Shown here piece by piece: positions 1 through 10,828 of a stretch of DNA of 64,000 nt. Source of the DNA: Megascapheus bottae (taxonomy: Eukaryota; Chordata; Mammalia; Rodentia; Geomyidae); the NCBI GenBank assembly GCA_024803745.1, contig JANJXV010000152.1, forward strand, positions 558,001 through 622,000, in the 5' to 3' direction. The notes under the pieces were generated by a model. The model ran no database searches. It had not been told where the DNA came from and was given only the letters and a program-made list of their open reading frames with translations. Position 1 is the first letter of the stretch. Each line of letters starts with the position of its first letter. Made by a program: the position numbers and the translations under genes.

Positions 1-161
1 TGGTCCCCATTTCCCTCCCCCCACCCCATATCTTTTGCTTTCTTTTTTGTTTGATTGTTTTTATTTCAAGGATCACAATTCTATTATTGGAGCCACCACT
101 CAACTTGTGCCTTTCCCTTTTTTTGCTTTTCTTTTTCCTCTTTCTTTCTTTCTTTCTGTTT

Positions 162-345
162 TGCCAGTCCTGGGGCCTGAACTCAGGCTCTGGGCCCTGT
201 CCTTGGACACATTTTGCTCAAGGTTAGTACTCTGACACTTAAGCCACAGTACCACTTCTTGCTTGTATTGTGTATGTAGTACTGAGGACTAGAACACAGA
301 GATTCCTGCATGCTAAATGAGCACCCAACCACTTGGCCACACTCT
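162..345 (-). repeat. IDL-Geo-type dimeric SINE
   Basis: On the minus strand a tRNA-like monomer (tail of B-box type sequence near 290-320) is followed by the Geo monomer, which appears on the plus strand as 'gccagtcctgggg..tgaactcagg'. The copy is diverged. The pyrimidine run just before it (120-160) is its tail. Confidence 0.75.
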
Positions 346-560
346 CTCCCTCCATTCCTTTCTTTCTTCCTTTCTTTATTCCTTACTCTAGTCCTTCTTT
401 TTTGGTGGTTAATAGAAGATAAAGATTGCCATGGGAAGCTGAGGGTACTACATAGTATTGTAAAATCTGAGAATTGTGATCCAAAGCCAGCCTAGACTGG
501 AAAGTCCGTGAGACTCTCATCTCCAATTAACCATCAACAGTTCAAGCCACACAATGGGGG
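346..560. repeat. Pyrimidine tract plus fragment of composite hairpin repeat
   Basis: A CTTT-rich tract runs into 'ttggtggttaatagaagat' and then into the forward arm 'aaagccagcctagactgg'. This is the same arrangement seen repeatedly between 14.5 and 22.6 kb, here as a single broken copy. Confidence 0.5.
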
Positions 561-634
561 CAAAAACAAACAAATAAACAAACAAAAAACAGTAGTTGAC
601 CTTTGCAGAGACTCCAAATTACTTTTTTACATTT

Positions 635-798
635 TTTTTGTCCTTGTCAGTCTGGGGGCTTAAACTCAGGGCCTGGGCACTGTCCTTGGGCTTTCCTCAA
701 GACTATCACTTTACAGCTGGAGGTACATCTTCCACCTTTCCTTTATGGAACTGAGAAATCAAACCTAGCACTCTACCACTAGGCCATGAGCCTCCAAA
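635..798 (-). repeat. IDL-Geo-type dimeric SINE
   Basis: Minus-strand copy. The Geo part lies at about 640-715 and the tRNA-like part at about 750-795, ending at 'ctaccactaggcc'. A short deletion removes part of the linker. Confidence 0.7.
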
Positions 799-799
799 T

Positions 800-1312
800 T
801 GTGACTTTAAAAAATAAACAAACAAAAAATGAAGGTGGGTGGTTAGTCTAACAACAAACCAGATGACCTGAAACAAACAAAAAATGACAGAAAAAGTAAA
901 GTGAATGAAATAAAAAGGTGAAGGAAAAGAGCCCATGACACATACAGAAAAGAAAAGAAATAATTATAATTTTAAAAGCCAGAGGCTAGGCCCTGACTGA
1001 GTTCAAGGTGTAGGACCATCCCAGGAATAGCAAAACAAAACCAAACGACATATAGTGCAAATAAGAGCAAACAGTAAACTTGAGAAAATAAACAAAAACT
1101 TCAGATAGAAGCACCAGCCATTGGGTGAAATGCATAGTACCAGGACCCATATTTTAAAAATAAACAAGAGCAATCAAGGTTTGGCTTAAATTCTACAGCT
1201 TGCTAGCTTTGAACAAAAACTTTCAGAGAATATCCTAAGCTCTGATTTAAAACAGTAGGAAAACATCAAAGGGCAAAACAAAAAATAAACGTTGACTTGT
1301 AGCTAAAAAAAT
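800..1312. other. No gene seen; A-rich unique sequence
   Basis: The stretch is A-rich, with scattered AAAC/AAAT runs. A weak Geo-like 3' fragment may lie near 975-1035. No open frame of any recognisable family was found. Confidence 0.5.
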
Positions 1313-1540
1313 TCTAGCTGCTAGCTCGCTGAAATCTTAGGATCACAGTTCTAAGCCAGCCTGAACAGGAAAAGCCATGAGACTTCTTGCCTTGTATGCC
1401 AGTCCTGGAGCTTTAACTTGTGGTGTTTTGCTCATGGCTGGAGCCCTACCACTTCCGACCCTTTGGTGGTTAATTGAAGAGTCTCATGGGACACTATGAG
1501 ACTCTTATCTTCCATTAACCAATACAAAGGGCACAGGGAA
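1313..1540. repeat. Composite SINE-like hairpin repeat fragment
   Basis: A forward arm ('ctaagccagcctgaacagg') is followed within 60 bases by an inverted Geo-like part ('gccagtcctggagctttaac'), then 'tttggtggttaattgaagag'. It is a diverged single copy of the head-to-head composite found in the 14.5-22.6 kb array. Confidence 0.45.
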
Positions 1541-1587
1541 CCAAAAATTGACTTGCTGCTCTGGCTGTAGAACATGCTAGCCTACAG

Positions 1588-1672
1588 GAAGAAAGAGAAA
1601 GAAAGAAAGGAAGAAAGAAAGAAAGAGAGAGAAATAAAGAGAGAGAGAAAGAAAGAAAGAGAGAAAGAAAAT
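1588..1672. repeat. (GAAA)n microsatellite
   Basis: Imperfect GAAA/GGAA repeats about 85 bases long. Confidence 0.9.
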
Positions 1673-2039
1673 GTTAGACACTTGGTTATGCCTTCAGTTC
1701 AATCCTAAGGAATAATACAAGCAAACAACCAACCAAAATCAGAAAATCCCTCGTGGCGTATGAAGAGGCTGTTAGTATTGGTGGTGGTGGGGATTAAAAA
1801 ATGTGGCCAGACCACCAGTACAAGAAAAAAAAGAAAGCCAGAAATTCAGCTTTCTCTCAAGGCATGAAGATGGCTAACATGGTGAGCAAAAAAATAAATA
1901 AAATAAAATAAAATAAAATAAAAATGCCAACTTAGGGAGACTTGCCAGTGCCTTCTGAGTTCAGTCTTTCAGTTAGAAGAATTAGCACTCAAATTCACAT
2001 GAAAACTGAAAATTTGGATTTTAGCTGTGAGAATTGAGA
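1673..2039. other. No gene seen; contains (AAAAT)n at 1888-1924
   Basis: Unique-looking sequence with a short AAAAT pentamer array. No recognisable coding frame. Confidence 0.5.
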
Positions 2040-2178
2040 AGAGGATAAGGAATAGGAAGAGGAGGAGAAGGAGGAGGAGGAGGAGGAGGAGGAGGAAGAA
2101 GAGGAAAAGGGGAAGAAGAAGTAATAGAAGAAAAGGAAGAGGAAGATTAGGAGGAGGAAGAAACAGGAGGAGGAGGCA
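2040..2178. repeat. GGA/GAA purine-rich tract
   Basis: About 140 bases are almost purely purine, with (GGA)n in the first half. On the minus strand it reads as a poly-Ser/Phe frame, which is low complexity and not a gene. Confidence 0.9.
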
Positions 2179-2464
2179 CTGAATTCAAACCTCCGTATCA
2201 ACAAGCCTCTTCCTCATGAAAACAATTAAGAATAAAATGAATGTAAAAGACGGTAAAATAAGAGAAAAGCCACAGAAACACCTTAAAGTGCTCGGGGTGA
2301 TGTATGCTTATGTCTATAGTTCTAGATTTTTAGAGGGATGAGAGTTGTGGATATTAATTTTTATCCAGCCCAGGTGGGAAAAATCCCTGAGTATCCATGA
2401 GACTTATAACCAATAAATCACACCCAGGGTGCGGAAAAAAAAGAAACAACAACAAAATCCAGGG

Positions 2465-2553
2465 AGATTGAGCTGTAGTTCAAGTGGTGGATCAATAGTC
2501 TTGAGCAGAAAAGCTAAGGGACAGTGCCCCAGACCTGATTTCAAGGTCTATAA
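2465..2553 (+). repeat. Geo-like SINE 3' monomer
   Basis: The Geo signature is present ('agctgtagttcaagtggtgg', then 'gggacagtgccccagacc'). Its usual A-tail is replaced by a long (GA)n array. Confidence 0.65.
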
Positions 2554-2555
2554 CC

Positions 2556-2640
<85 letters not shown>
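2554..2640. repeat. (GA)n microsatellite on a SINE tail
   Basis: Nearly perfect GA dinucleotide array of about 80 bases that starts exactly where the Geo SINE tail should be. Confidence 0.95.
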
Positions 2641-2739
2641 AGAATGAGCCATAGAGATAAAAGGACAGAGGGAGAGAGAGAAGAATTTTGAAAACAGTTA
2701 AGATGATTTTAAAATGAAATATTGAAGTTAACCTCACCC

Positions 2740-3429
2740 AAATCTTACCCCAACCTACAGAAAGCCCTTTCTATCAGAGTTGTCAGTAATTTAGAACGGA
2801 AAATTCACAGCCAATGTTGAGATGATCTTCATTCTCTGAGGCCTGTGGCTGTGCAGCCCTGGGAGAACTGATGGACTGTGCAGTATTTGACTTGCCTTAT
2901 TTCCCTTGTGTCTGGGAATAGTCATGTCGTGGGGAGGGCAGCCTGGGCACAGGAAGTGGAAATCATTGTTGAGGAACTTTCTCTCACAGGAGGAGCTCAC
3001 AGAATTCAGTCTTAACCAGCACTGATTTAAGCTACATTTTTTCTTTCTTTTTTTTCCAATGAAGGGTGGAGTTTTATTACGTTTAAACAATTACTGATAG
3101 ACCTCATGAAGAAAATATGGATTTTTCTACATTCTATAAGCAAACTTAGAATTAAAATGAAATTCAAGCTTAAAAGATTCAGTCACTTAGCTACATTTTA
3201 AAGAGGGAACACAAGTACCTCTAAACTATTCCTAAGTGTGCCAAGGAATGGAGCATAGAGAGGACAGCACTGCCAGCCACCCACAGACAGTTTGGCTTCA
3301 TTATTTTCTTGTCATGATTGATCATGTTTTTTTCTTTGGAGAACATTCACTCTGTTTTTCCTAAGGAAATCAGTTGTGTTTTCAGGCAGTATAATTTGTG
3401 ACTACCTGAGCACTGATCTTTCTATTGGA
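2740..3429. repeat. Duplicated 3' flank of the Smok-like locus (copy A)
   Basis: This segment aligns by eye with 12960-13700: both share the run from 'cctatcag/tctatcag' through 'ttgagatg..cattctctga' to the 'acattttttc' block, with many substitutions and small indels. It lies downstream of the minus-strand kinase pseudogene. No gene of its own is seen. Confidence 0.7.
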
Positions 3430-5440
3430 GTCACAGTACCAGAGACTCAAGCTTCTTCTCTCTTGCATGCCCCTGGTGTTACAAAGCCACTGGCTGGGGT
3501 GGTTCTGGTGTGACCACATGGATGGGTGAGAAGCTTCCCTGTGTCAGTGACAGGGCTTCCAGCTCTCTGTGGCCTTGGTGTCTTTCAGGGCTCTCACTTT
3601 CTCTCTTGCATGATTCTGGTGTTACAAAGCCCCTGGCTGGGGTTGTTCTGTGAGCAGATGGGTGGGTGAGAAGCTTCCCTGTATCCGTGACAGGGCTTCT
3701 GGCTCTCAGTGGGTTTGGTGTCTTTCAGGGCTCTTCAATGCCATCTCTGGAACTGCCTGTTACTGGGTCTGCACACAGCAGCACAATCTCCTCAAGGCAG
3801 CCATCATTCTACTCAGCACCCCCTTCCTGCCTCATTTTCTTCTGGAGCTAGAGGCTCTACCATCATGCTGTGTCAGCTCCAAGGGAAGGACAACATCCTC
3901 TGAGGGATTGTGTCCAGGTCCAAAGCAAGAGCAGCCAGAGGTCCATGTTGAGCATGCTGGGAGCTCAGCAGCAGGAACTTTGTGCACAGTCTCCTCTGGC
4001 AGCTCCTTATAGCCATACTAGGCATGTCTCTTAGGCCTCATTTTAGGCTGCTTGCAGCCCTGACTCTTGGTATCCCTCAAGACTTTTTTCTCATTCTATG
4101 GCTGTGAAGAGGGCAGGGATTTTGCTTTACCTCTTTGGCAAAATGTCTCCTCTTCTCTCTGTGGCACGGAGGAACCTTGGAAGGCAGCCACTGACCCATG
4201 ATATGCCATGAGGCTGTGACTGGGACTCCTTGGCGGAAACAGAGGGAAATGGCAGGCAAAGAGGTGCTTCTGCCTGTCTGCTTCATATTACAGGTCAGCA
4301 GACTCTGAGAGGGAAATGGTAAAGAAGAAATCTTGAATGAAACCTACCTCTCTCCTCCAGTAGGAAGGTGGAAGGGTTTGGGACAGTGGCATAGTGCTGA
4401 ATACCCCACTCCAGGGATTGAGCTGTCACAGGACTGACTCTCTCTGCCTTCAGGCCATCTTTAATGAAAAACAGGTGGCCATCACATCATCAAAGGATCT
4501 ATGCAGAACTGATGTTTGGATTTGCCATTCACTGTACCCCACTGAACACATCCTGCTTACCACAGTTGGGTTTAACTGCTTGGGCAGAGGCTCAACTGGA
4601 TAAAGGAGCCTTCCTCAACTCCATCAAACCATGTGTGTGCCATGAGTTGTTGCACATCAGACCTCTGCTGAGGGTCTAAAATTAAGAGCTGGAAAAAGAC
4701 ATGATGTCCTCTGGCAGTCAGGTGCGGTGGTACATCATACCTGCCCTCGACAAACTTTCTACAGAGCTGGTTGAAAGTGCTCTCTTGAAATGGGAATTGT
4801 CCCATAATCATAAACAACAGGATGGTGCCCAGACTCAAGACATCTACCTTGAAGCCATCGTAGGCTTGTTTCAGGTATATTTCGGGGTACAGATCACATA
4901 GGCACCAGGAAGATCTGTGATCAACTGCACTGGGGCAATCCTCAGGCTCAACCCAAAGTCATTGACCTTGCCATTGCTGGGTTCATCCAGAAGGATGTTG
5001 TTGTCAGGCTTCAGGTCCATGTGTGCAATCCCATGCCAATGGAAGTACTGCATCTCACTTCCCATCTGCTTCAGCAACTTCCTTGCTTCCTTCTCATAAA
5101 CCTGGCATGATGCTTTGATCCAGCTCTGCAGGTTTCCCTGGGTGGCCATTCCCATCACCAGGTAGACATGTTCTTCTCCCTGGATCACTTGATACACCCT
5201 AATCACATGCGGGTGATTCAGAGGCTTGACAATATCCACCTGATTTTCCACCAGCATTGGGTACTCTTTTGTCCCCAAGATTTTCACTCTGACCTCATTG
5301 TCTGTGAGGGAGTGATAGGCCTTCTTCACCTGCCCAAAGGTGCCTGTGGTCTGCTGTACATGTTATTGACTGGCAAGGATGTTCTCCTCTACGGAGAAGA
5401 ATGTAGGGCATTTGCTGTCTGTTGACTCCATTTTTCTCAT
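3430..5440 (-). pseudogene. Sperm motility kinase (Smok)-like protein kinase pseudogene, copy A
   Basis: Read on the minus strand, 5440-4572 encodes a serine/threonine kinase domain of the Smok/MARK-like type. A shortened glycine loop (GTFGQV) leads into VRVK, where the usual VAVK Lys is kept but its neighbour is changed. Next come LVMGMATQGNL, the catalytic loop as HMDLKPDN (usual HRDLKPEN), and DFG as NDFGLSL. The activation segment is frameshifted near 4880-4895; the other frame resumes with PEIYLKQAYDGFKVDVLSLG and a C-lobe ending near the WFDG motif. A TAA lies just upstream of the glycine loop, and the first codon of the open part is GTG. Below 4390 the sequence continues as a tail with a repeated motif TDTGKLLTHP. 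Smok genes are testis-expressed kinases that multiply in rodents. This copy has a stop, a frameshift and a damaged catalytic loop, so it is a pseudogene. A TSSK or MARK-related paralogue is the alternative. Confidence 0.8.
3462..3742 (-). repeat. Internal ~145-bp tandem duplication in the Smok-like tail
   Basis: Two adjacent units (about 3462-3600 and 3604-3742) share 'ctctcttgcatg', 'gagaagcttccctgt' and 'ggtgtctttcagggctct' at matching positions. On the minus strand each encodes a version of TDTGKLLTHP..H..TTPA..FVTP, in different frames because of indels. Related single units occur at 13740-13860 and 23935-24065. Confidence 0.8.
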
Positions 5441-5729
5441 GGGATGGCAAACAGCCAGCCACTACCAAACAGTTAAGAAAATATGGTGGCTAGTATATTT
5501 TAAGTATACTTAGCTAAGTTAAGATGACAATAAATATAAATATTAATATATATAACAATTTTATACATCAGCGGAGTAGGTATCAAATCTTAACGAAGTT
5601 TAGCTAATCAATTCAGTGGTAGCATATCTTAAATTAGCACAATCTAAGCCACAGAATAATGGAAATCCCCAAACCCACACAACCCAAAGCTTCCCTTCCT
5701 CCCCCACTCACCAATAAAAGCATCAATCT
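5441..5729. other. AT-rich intron of Smok-like copy A
   Basis: Short AT-rich stretch between the first exon and the kinase exon of the minus-strand pseudogene. Minus-strand text near 5690-5650 still matches the plus-strand text at 23190-23240 of copy B. No gene is seen. Confidence 0.55.
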
Positions 5730-5835
5730 AGATCTGATTTACTGAAGCACTGTAAAGTAGCTCTCTCAGCACTTTAACTGAAAATGGAGAGCAACTAACA
5801 GCCTTCTGTAACCCCTCCAGGCACCTCACAATGCC
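5730..5835 (-). pseudogene. 5' exon of Smok-like copy A
   Basis: The minus strand at 5835-5730 is homologous to the plus strand at 23045-23135, from 'ggggtta' through 'aaatcaga'. Copy B has a plausible donor (G|GTAAATG) directly after this block. In copy A the equivalent position reads ATTGATG, so the donor appears lost. Confidence 0.55.
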
Positions 5836-5960
5836 ATGTGAGGTCGGTGAGGAAATGGCCCAATCACAGTGAGGCCTAATGGCATCATGGAAGAATGGAC
5901 CAATCACAGCCAGGCCTCGTGTCACCAGGATTGAATCAACCAGTCATAGCCAGTCATAGA
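5836..5960 (-). promoter_or_regulatory. CCAAT-box array upstream of Smok-like copy A
   Basis: CCAATCACA occurs at 5860-5868 and 5900-5908, and a decayed CCAGTCATA at 5940-5948 and again at 5950-5958. The spacing is 40 bases. The same three-fold array at the same spacing precedes copy B, so it was part of the duplicated unit. NF-Y binding is inferred from the motif only. Confidence 0.55.
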
Positions 5961-6190
5961 ACCATTGAGGATCTAGTTGGTAGGAATGTTTTAAAACACT
6001 TCAAGTGGACCCTATGGGCACCCTCATGGCAGCATTTTGGGAACCATGAAGACTGGACAAGTCCCTCCTTTCTTCTCCAGGACCATGACATCCTAGGATC
6101 TGCTTCTGCAAGACCTCAGCCTTCTGAGACATGCTCCCACAATCTCTGAGAACATGGTGCATCACAATGATCTCTAGAACACATGGGGAG
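5961..6190 (-). repeat. Upstream part of the Smok duplication (copy A)
   Basis: On the minus strand this matches 22680-22915 (shared 'aggatctcatgg/aggatgtcatgg' and 'gtccact/gtccacc' blocks). It marks the 5' limit of the inverted duplication. Confidence 0.6.
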
Positions 6191-6269
6191 TGGCAAAACA
6201 TACCATACAGGCATCAAGTTAAAAAAAATGATGTGTCAGATTTGGTACCATATTATTTTACTGATTATT

Positions 6270-6465
6270 ATTATTTCTTGCCAGTCCTGGGCTTGGGCTC
6301 AGGGCCTGAGCACTGTCCCTGGATTTTCTCAAGGCTAGGGCTGTTCCACTTGAGCCAAAGCACCACCTCTGGCTTTTTGCTACGTATGTGGTACCAAGGA
6401 ATCAAACCCGGGTCTTCGTGCATGCTAGGCAAGCACTCTACCACTAGGCCAAACTCCTGGCCCTT
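6270..6465 (-). repeat. IDL-Geo SINE
   Basis: Well-preserved full dimer on the minus strand. The tRNA-like end is near 6460 ('ctaggccaaactcctggcc') and the Geo tail near 6270. Confidence 0.85.
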
Positions 6466-6527
6466 TACTGATTATTTTTAAAAACTCAAAATATTTTTCA
6501 CAAGTTGAGGGAATAATTTAAAATTAA

Positions 6528-6712
6528 AAGGCTGGGACCGAGAGTTTGGAATAGTGGTAGAGTGCTTGCTAGCATGTATGAAGAGCCAGGTTTCATTTCT
6601 CGGTACCATATACATAGAAAAAGCTGGAAGTTTTGCTGTGGCTCATGTGCCTTGGGGAAGACCAAGGACAGTGTTCAGGCCCTGATTTCAAGCCCCAGAC
6701 AGTCAAAAAAAG
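6528..6712 (+). repeat. IDL-Geo SINE
   Basis: Full dimer: 'tagtggtagagtgcttgc' A-box region, 'ctcggtaccatatacat' linker, Geo part, then an A-tail. Confidence 0.85.
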
Positions 6713-6719
6713 AAAAGTA

Positions 6720-6970
6720 GGCTTGCTGGGTGGTGGCTCATGTGTGTAATGCTAGCTACACAGGAGGCTGAGATCTGAGCATAAGGCTGAAAGCCAATTA
6801 ATCTCGAGAAAACGGGAAGTGGGACTTGGCTCCAGGGTAGGATGGTAGCTTTCAGCTGAATAGTTCCTGGATAAAGCCAAGGCACAGAGGTAGAGTGGTA
6901 GCCTTGAGCTAAAGAGCTGAGGGACATCGACCAGGCACAGTTCAACTCCCATGACCCACAAAAAAAATGA
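6720..6970 (+). repeat. B1-like/Geo composite SINE
   Basis: The B1/Alu-like head 'ggtggctcatg' and 'ctcaggaggctgagatct'-type block is followed by the 'aagtgg' Geo part and an A-tail. The Geo part is partly duplicated. Confidence 0.8.
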
Positions 6971-8271
6971 ACTAAATAAATAAAAATAAAATTAAAACAC
7001 TAAGAATATCATAGAAAAATCACAAGACAAATTCTGACAGTAAGAGAAACTTCAAATTTGTATCTGAGTGTTGCAAGAAAAAGGTATATAGTGACAAACA
7101 TGGCCAAGAAAGATTCAGTCATGGAGGAGGGGTGAGGAAGAGGAGTCAGGAGTGAAGCCAGGGGAAGGCTGCTTCTCTCTACCTTCTGTGGATTTGCATC
7201 TTCGCATTTACATTTTTTTTCATTTTATGTAGGATTTCCTGCACTGGGTCAATGGGTCCTGCTCCATCTCAAACACTTCAATTGCTGGTGTATATATGAG
7301 CAAGATCTGGTCCATATCCACTCCCACTAGAATTTACTATCATCTGTGAGATAAAAGAAAACAGGATTTCCCAAAAGATTCTTCCTTTGAAATCCAGAGA
7401 TACTTGGATGAAACATTGAAATTGACAGAGAAGGTCTAGAATAGGGGGCATCACTGCCAGACGCCTGCCTAGAAAAAGGGACCTATTTTGAACTACAAGA
7501 CTTTGTTTGAAAGCAGGAACTTCATTTTAAAAATCAATAACTGGGGAAAGGACTTTTGATTAGTGGAAGAGTGATTACCGAGCATGCTTGAAAACCCAGT
7601 TTTTATTAGTTTGAAGACATGGTACCAAGGACAGTGCAAAACAAAGGCCTACAAAACATTTTTTTACCTGAGTCCATTCCTCTCCAGTGTGGAAGGAATA
7701 ATGTCAGCTGCAGAGTTGTTGAATGACAGGTGGATGCAAGGAGCAGCCTCAAAATTTTCCAAGGGATGCAAGAAACACTCACCTTACAAATTCAAGCCCA
7801 CAGTAACCAACGCTCCAGGAGAAAGAAACTCCTGGAGTACCCCTCCTGGAATCAGCAGGAAACGATGTTTCCTCCTTAGCAGTAGCTGTCAAGTGGTCAT
7901 TCTTCCCTTCCAATCCAGCTTTTATTCTGATTCAGCCCCTGCTGCCATGCCTTCTCCTTATGATTGCCTGATGGGTCCCACCCTAAAATCCACACACCTG
8001 TGCCTTCTTGCAGTTGGGATGGGCTCGTGGTGCCTTGTCCTTTCAGTGAGCAGAAATGCTCAAGCTGAAGCTGATTCCATTCTCTAGTGTATGAGCAGGT
8101 GGGATGCACTGAGAATTGGTTCGTTGCTAAGTAAGGGACCCATTTTACTTGAATCCCAGTCATGACATTTCTAATCTCCGGAAAAGAAGGAACTTGAAGA
8201 CCAGTCAAGGTTGGGGGCAGGAAGTGGGGTGGGGATGAATCTACCTGAAAGATTTCTTATTCCTCCTCTTC
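6971..8271. other. No gene supported
   Basis: The stretch holds one 167-codon open frame (7584-8087, plus strand), but it resembles no family I know. An IDL-like fragment near 7545-7640 seeds its N-terminus. I see no splice sites, signal peptide or domain motif. It is treated as non-coding. Confidence 0.5.
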
Positions 8272-8396
8272 TTCCCCTTTTTTCTTCTTCTTTGTCTTCT
8301 TCTTCTTCTTTGTCTTCTTCTTCTTCTTCTTCTTCTTCTTCTTCTTCTTCTTCTTCTTCTTCTTCTTCTTCTTCTTCTTCTTGTTCTTCTTCTTCA
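8272..8396. repeat. (TTC)n microsatellite
   Basis: About 120 bases of TTC/TCT triplet repeat with a few TTTG interruptions. Confidence 0.95.
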
Positions 8397-8890
8397 ATGG
8401 CATGATTCTTGGACAGTGTTTGCTCAAGGCTAGCACTTTGCTACTTGAGCCAGAACATCACTTCCAGCTCTTTCTGCCAAGGAATGGCCCCAGGGTTTCC
8501 TGCAGGCCAGGCAAGAACGCTACCAGTGGGCTACCCTCCCAGCCCCCAGGTCTGTCTTTGGAACTGCAATCCTCACATCTCAGCCTCCCAACTAGCTGGG
8601 ATTACAAGGGTGATCCACTGGGCCCAACCAGGACATGTCATCTTCCTACTCATTAGAAGTTGGAAGAGAATCCGCATTCACACAGAAAAACATGATAAGG
8701 GTCTCCCTAAATTTCAAAACACACCAAGAGATGTACCCAGGAGATTCAATGACCAGGTAGTTCCCAGACTTGTAACCCCATGGGGAATAAAGAGTCTGAA
8801 GAACTGATTCAGTTGCGATTTAGTGATAGAACAGAGTGCTGCAGAAAGAGCCAACATTTCAGAAGGCATCGACTCAGCAGAATACTTTTG
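8397..8890. repeat. Duplicated segment D (old SINE plus unique flank)
   Basis: An old minus-strand B1-like/Geo SINE (8397-8640) is followed by unique sequence. Both match 12340-12830 collinearly, including 'gagatgtacccagga', 'ggaataaagagtctgaagaa' and 'aacatttcagaaggcatcga'. The match ends at about 8890/12830. Confidence 0.85.
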
Positions 8891-9003
8891 ATCCATCTTG
8901 TCACTTTGGAATATGATGTGGCCCTCTCTATCCTGCAGTGGCAAAGGGTTCTTCTCCAGAAACTCCAGAGAACTGCTGAGAGTGAGATCACAGAGATGTT
9001 ATC

Positions 9004-9603
9004 TGTTGGTGTGTTCCCCAGTATTGGGGTCCTTGATCAAAGGAACCAGACTGACAGAGAGTCAAAGTTAAGCAAAGCTTTATTTCACACCAAGCACGGA
9101 GAATGTCACTGACTGGTCAGGGCCAACTCTGTGAAGAGAGAGAAACCCCTCCCGGCCTCACAGGCTAAGTTCTATAGGGCAAAACCACAAACCCCAAGTT
9201 CATTACAGCTTCCTATCTGCTAGAGTCTGACTGGTTACAAACAGCACAGTTACACATGTACTTCTGCTGACTGGACATCTCCACCTGGCCTGTCCCAACC
9301 TTGTGACTGAGCCTCGTGATTGGAAATGGACTGGTTTAGGGGACTGTTTGCAAGTCGTTTTCAGCGTCTTCACGCTCAATTCGCATTGAACTTAATCCAG
9401 TAGTCTTTCTTTGGGTTTCATGTCTTTAAACCAGGTGTGGTTGTACTTTTGCATCCGTAACAAATTGGTCGTTTAGACCAGATGGAGTTACTCCAGCTAG
9501 GATGAAGTCACGCAGGCTCAACACTGAACCTTACACCACAAAATACTGGTCCTTAAAATGTCGGCAGATCCAGCAGAAGCGGGGGAAAAATGCCCACAAC
9601 ACA
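9004..9603 (-). mobile_element. Possible solo LTR of an endogenous retrovirus
   Basis: Read on the minus strand the block starts TGTTGTG near 9603 and ends ACACACCAACA at 9004. It holds a TATA-like CCTATAGAAC near 9178 and an AATAAA signal at about 9085-9090, with about 80 bases of U5-like sequence after it. No primer-binding site or gag/pol sequence is visible next to it, and no clear target-site duplication. A solo LTR is the simplest reading. Family and edges are uncertain. Confidence 0.5.
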
Positions 9604-9904
9604 GTTCAAAGAGAAGTCAGCAGCGTCCCGGGATCCGTCACAATGAGGCATTTTCAGGGCACTAGTGAGGCCCATATTACTTTCACAGCTTCTGATACCA
9701 GTAATGGAGACAGGGAAATCTCCCCTCTGGGTCCTTGCACACCATTCTGAGGAGTTTTCCAGCAGCTCCAATGCCATTGCTCTGCGGGAAAACCGGTACT
9801 TCTACCTAATTTCATTATGTATGTTTCCTTCTCCAAGGCATACACTTTATTTTCTGGAGAAGTAAATGAATGTCCATACGTGATGATCTCAGTGAATTTT
9901 TCAA
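9604..9904. other. No gene seen
   Basis: Unique-looking sequence with overlapping short frames on both strands. Nothing recognisable. Confidence 0.5.
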
Positions 9905-10190
9905 TTGAAATATCTACAGGGGTTACAGTTATATTAGCCAGATAGTAGGTGCATTACAACTCACACATTGGCACCGCTTTTCAGATTTCTGTTCCCATTT
10001 CCCCCCCCCTTAATTTATTGCTTCTCATTTACATTTATAAGTTTACTGGTGTTCCATCTATTCTTTTCACAGAGACATGGAGCTGCCTTTGTCCAATTCC
10101 TACTTCCTTATTGCCCTTCCTATGTCTACTTCCCATCTGCTAAGTTTCCTACTCTTCCCCATGGGACAGTTGCACCTCCTAAATGGAGAT
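9905..10190 (-). mobile_element. L1 3' end fragment
   Basis: On the minus strand the last part matches the L1 3' terminus seen elsewhere in the window (compare 20608-20720 and 30462-30560): '..tagtaggtgcattac' next to a C/T-rich 3'UTR block. Diverged. Confidence 0.5.
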
Positions 10191-10590
10191 CTTAGCAAGC
10201 TACCAGGGTCTCAGGCCTGTAACCCAAGCTACCCATGAGGTTCAGATTTGGGGATTGCCCTTCAAAGGCAGCATGGGCCGGGCATGGTGGCTCAAGCCTA
10301 CCACACGACCTACTCAGGAGGCTGAGATCGGAAGATCAAGGTTCCAAGCCAGCTGGGAACAAGAGGACTTGGGTATATTACCTCCAAATAATCAGTAGAC
10401 AACAGGAAGCGGGCTTGGCACCTAGCTAGGGAGGTAGCCTTGAGCTGAAGGGCTCAGGGACAATGGCCAGGCCCAGACAAAGGGCCGTGGGCTTTAGCTG
10501 AAGAGCTCAGGGACAGCACCCAGGCCAAGTTCCAGCCCCTTTATCCAACCCACAGGCCCCTCTCCCCAGAACAACAACAACAACAACTAC
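10190..10590 (+). repeat. B1-like/Geo composite SINEs, two overlapping copies
   Basis: A truncated copy (10190-10270) is followed by a clearer one starting 'ggccgggcatggtggctcaa'. Its Geo part is repeated once (10390-10480 and 10480-10560), and it ends in (AAC)n. Confidence 0.75.
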
Positions 10591-10828
10591 AAGCCAGCAT
10601 GGGCAGGCAGGTTCATGGGATTCTTCTGTCCTCCGGACCGCAAGGCCCTAGAAGTGGATCTTTGGCTCACGTCCTTCCCCACTCGTTGGAGGTCATCTCG
10701 GGAAAGTGTGTAACCTCAAGATCCACAGACAGGACCAACACCAAATTACAAACCCGAGAAAGAACCCGGCGAATTTAGGAGAGCACCAAAACACAGGCCT
10801 TTCCTCGCATGTTCCTTCCCTTTTTCGA

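Noticed and set aside
7584..8087. 167-codon plus-strand frame
   Set aside because: Begins in SINE-like sequence, has no family motif, and no splice or promoter context. An alternative minus-strand frame overlaps it.
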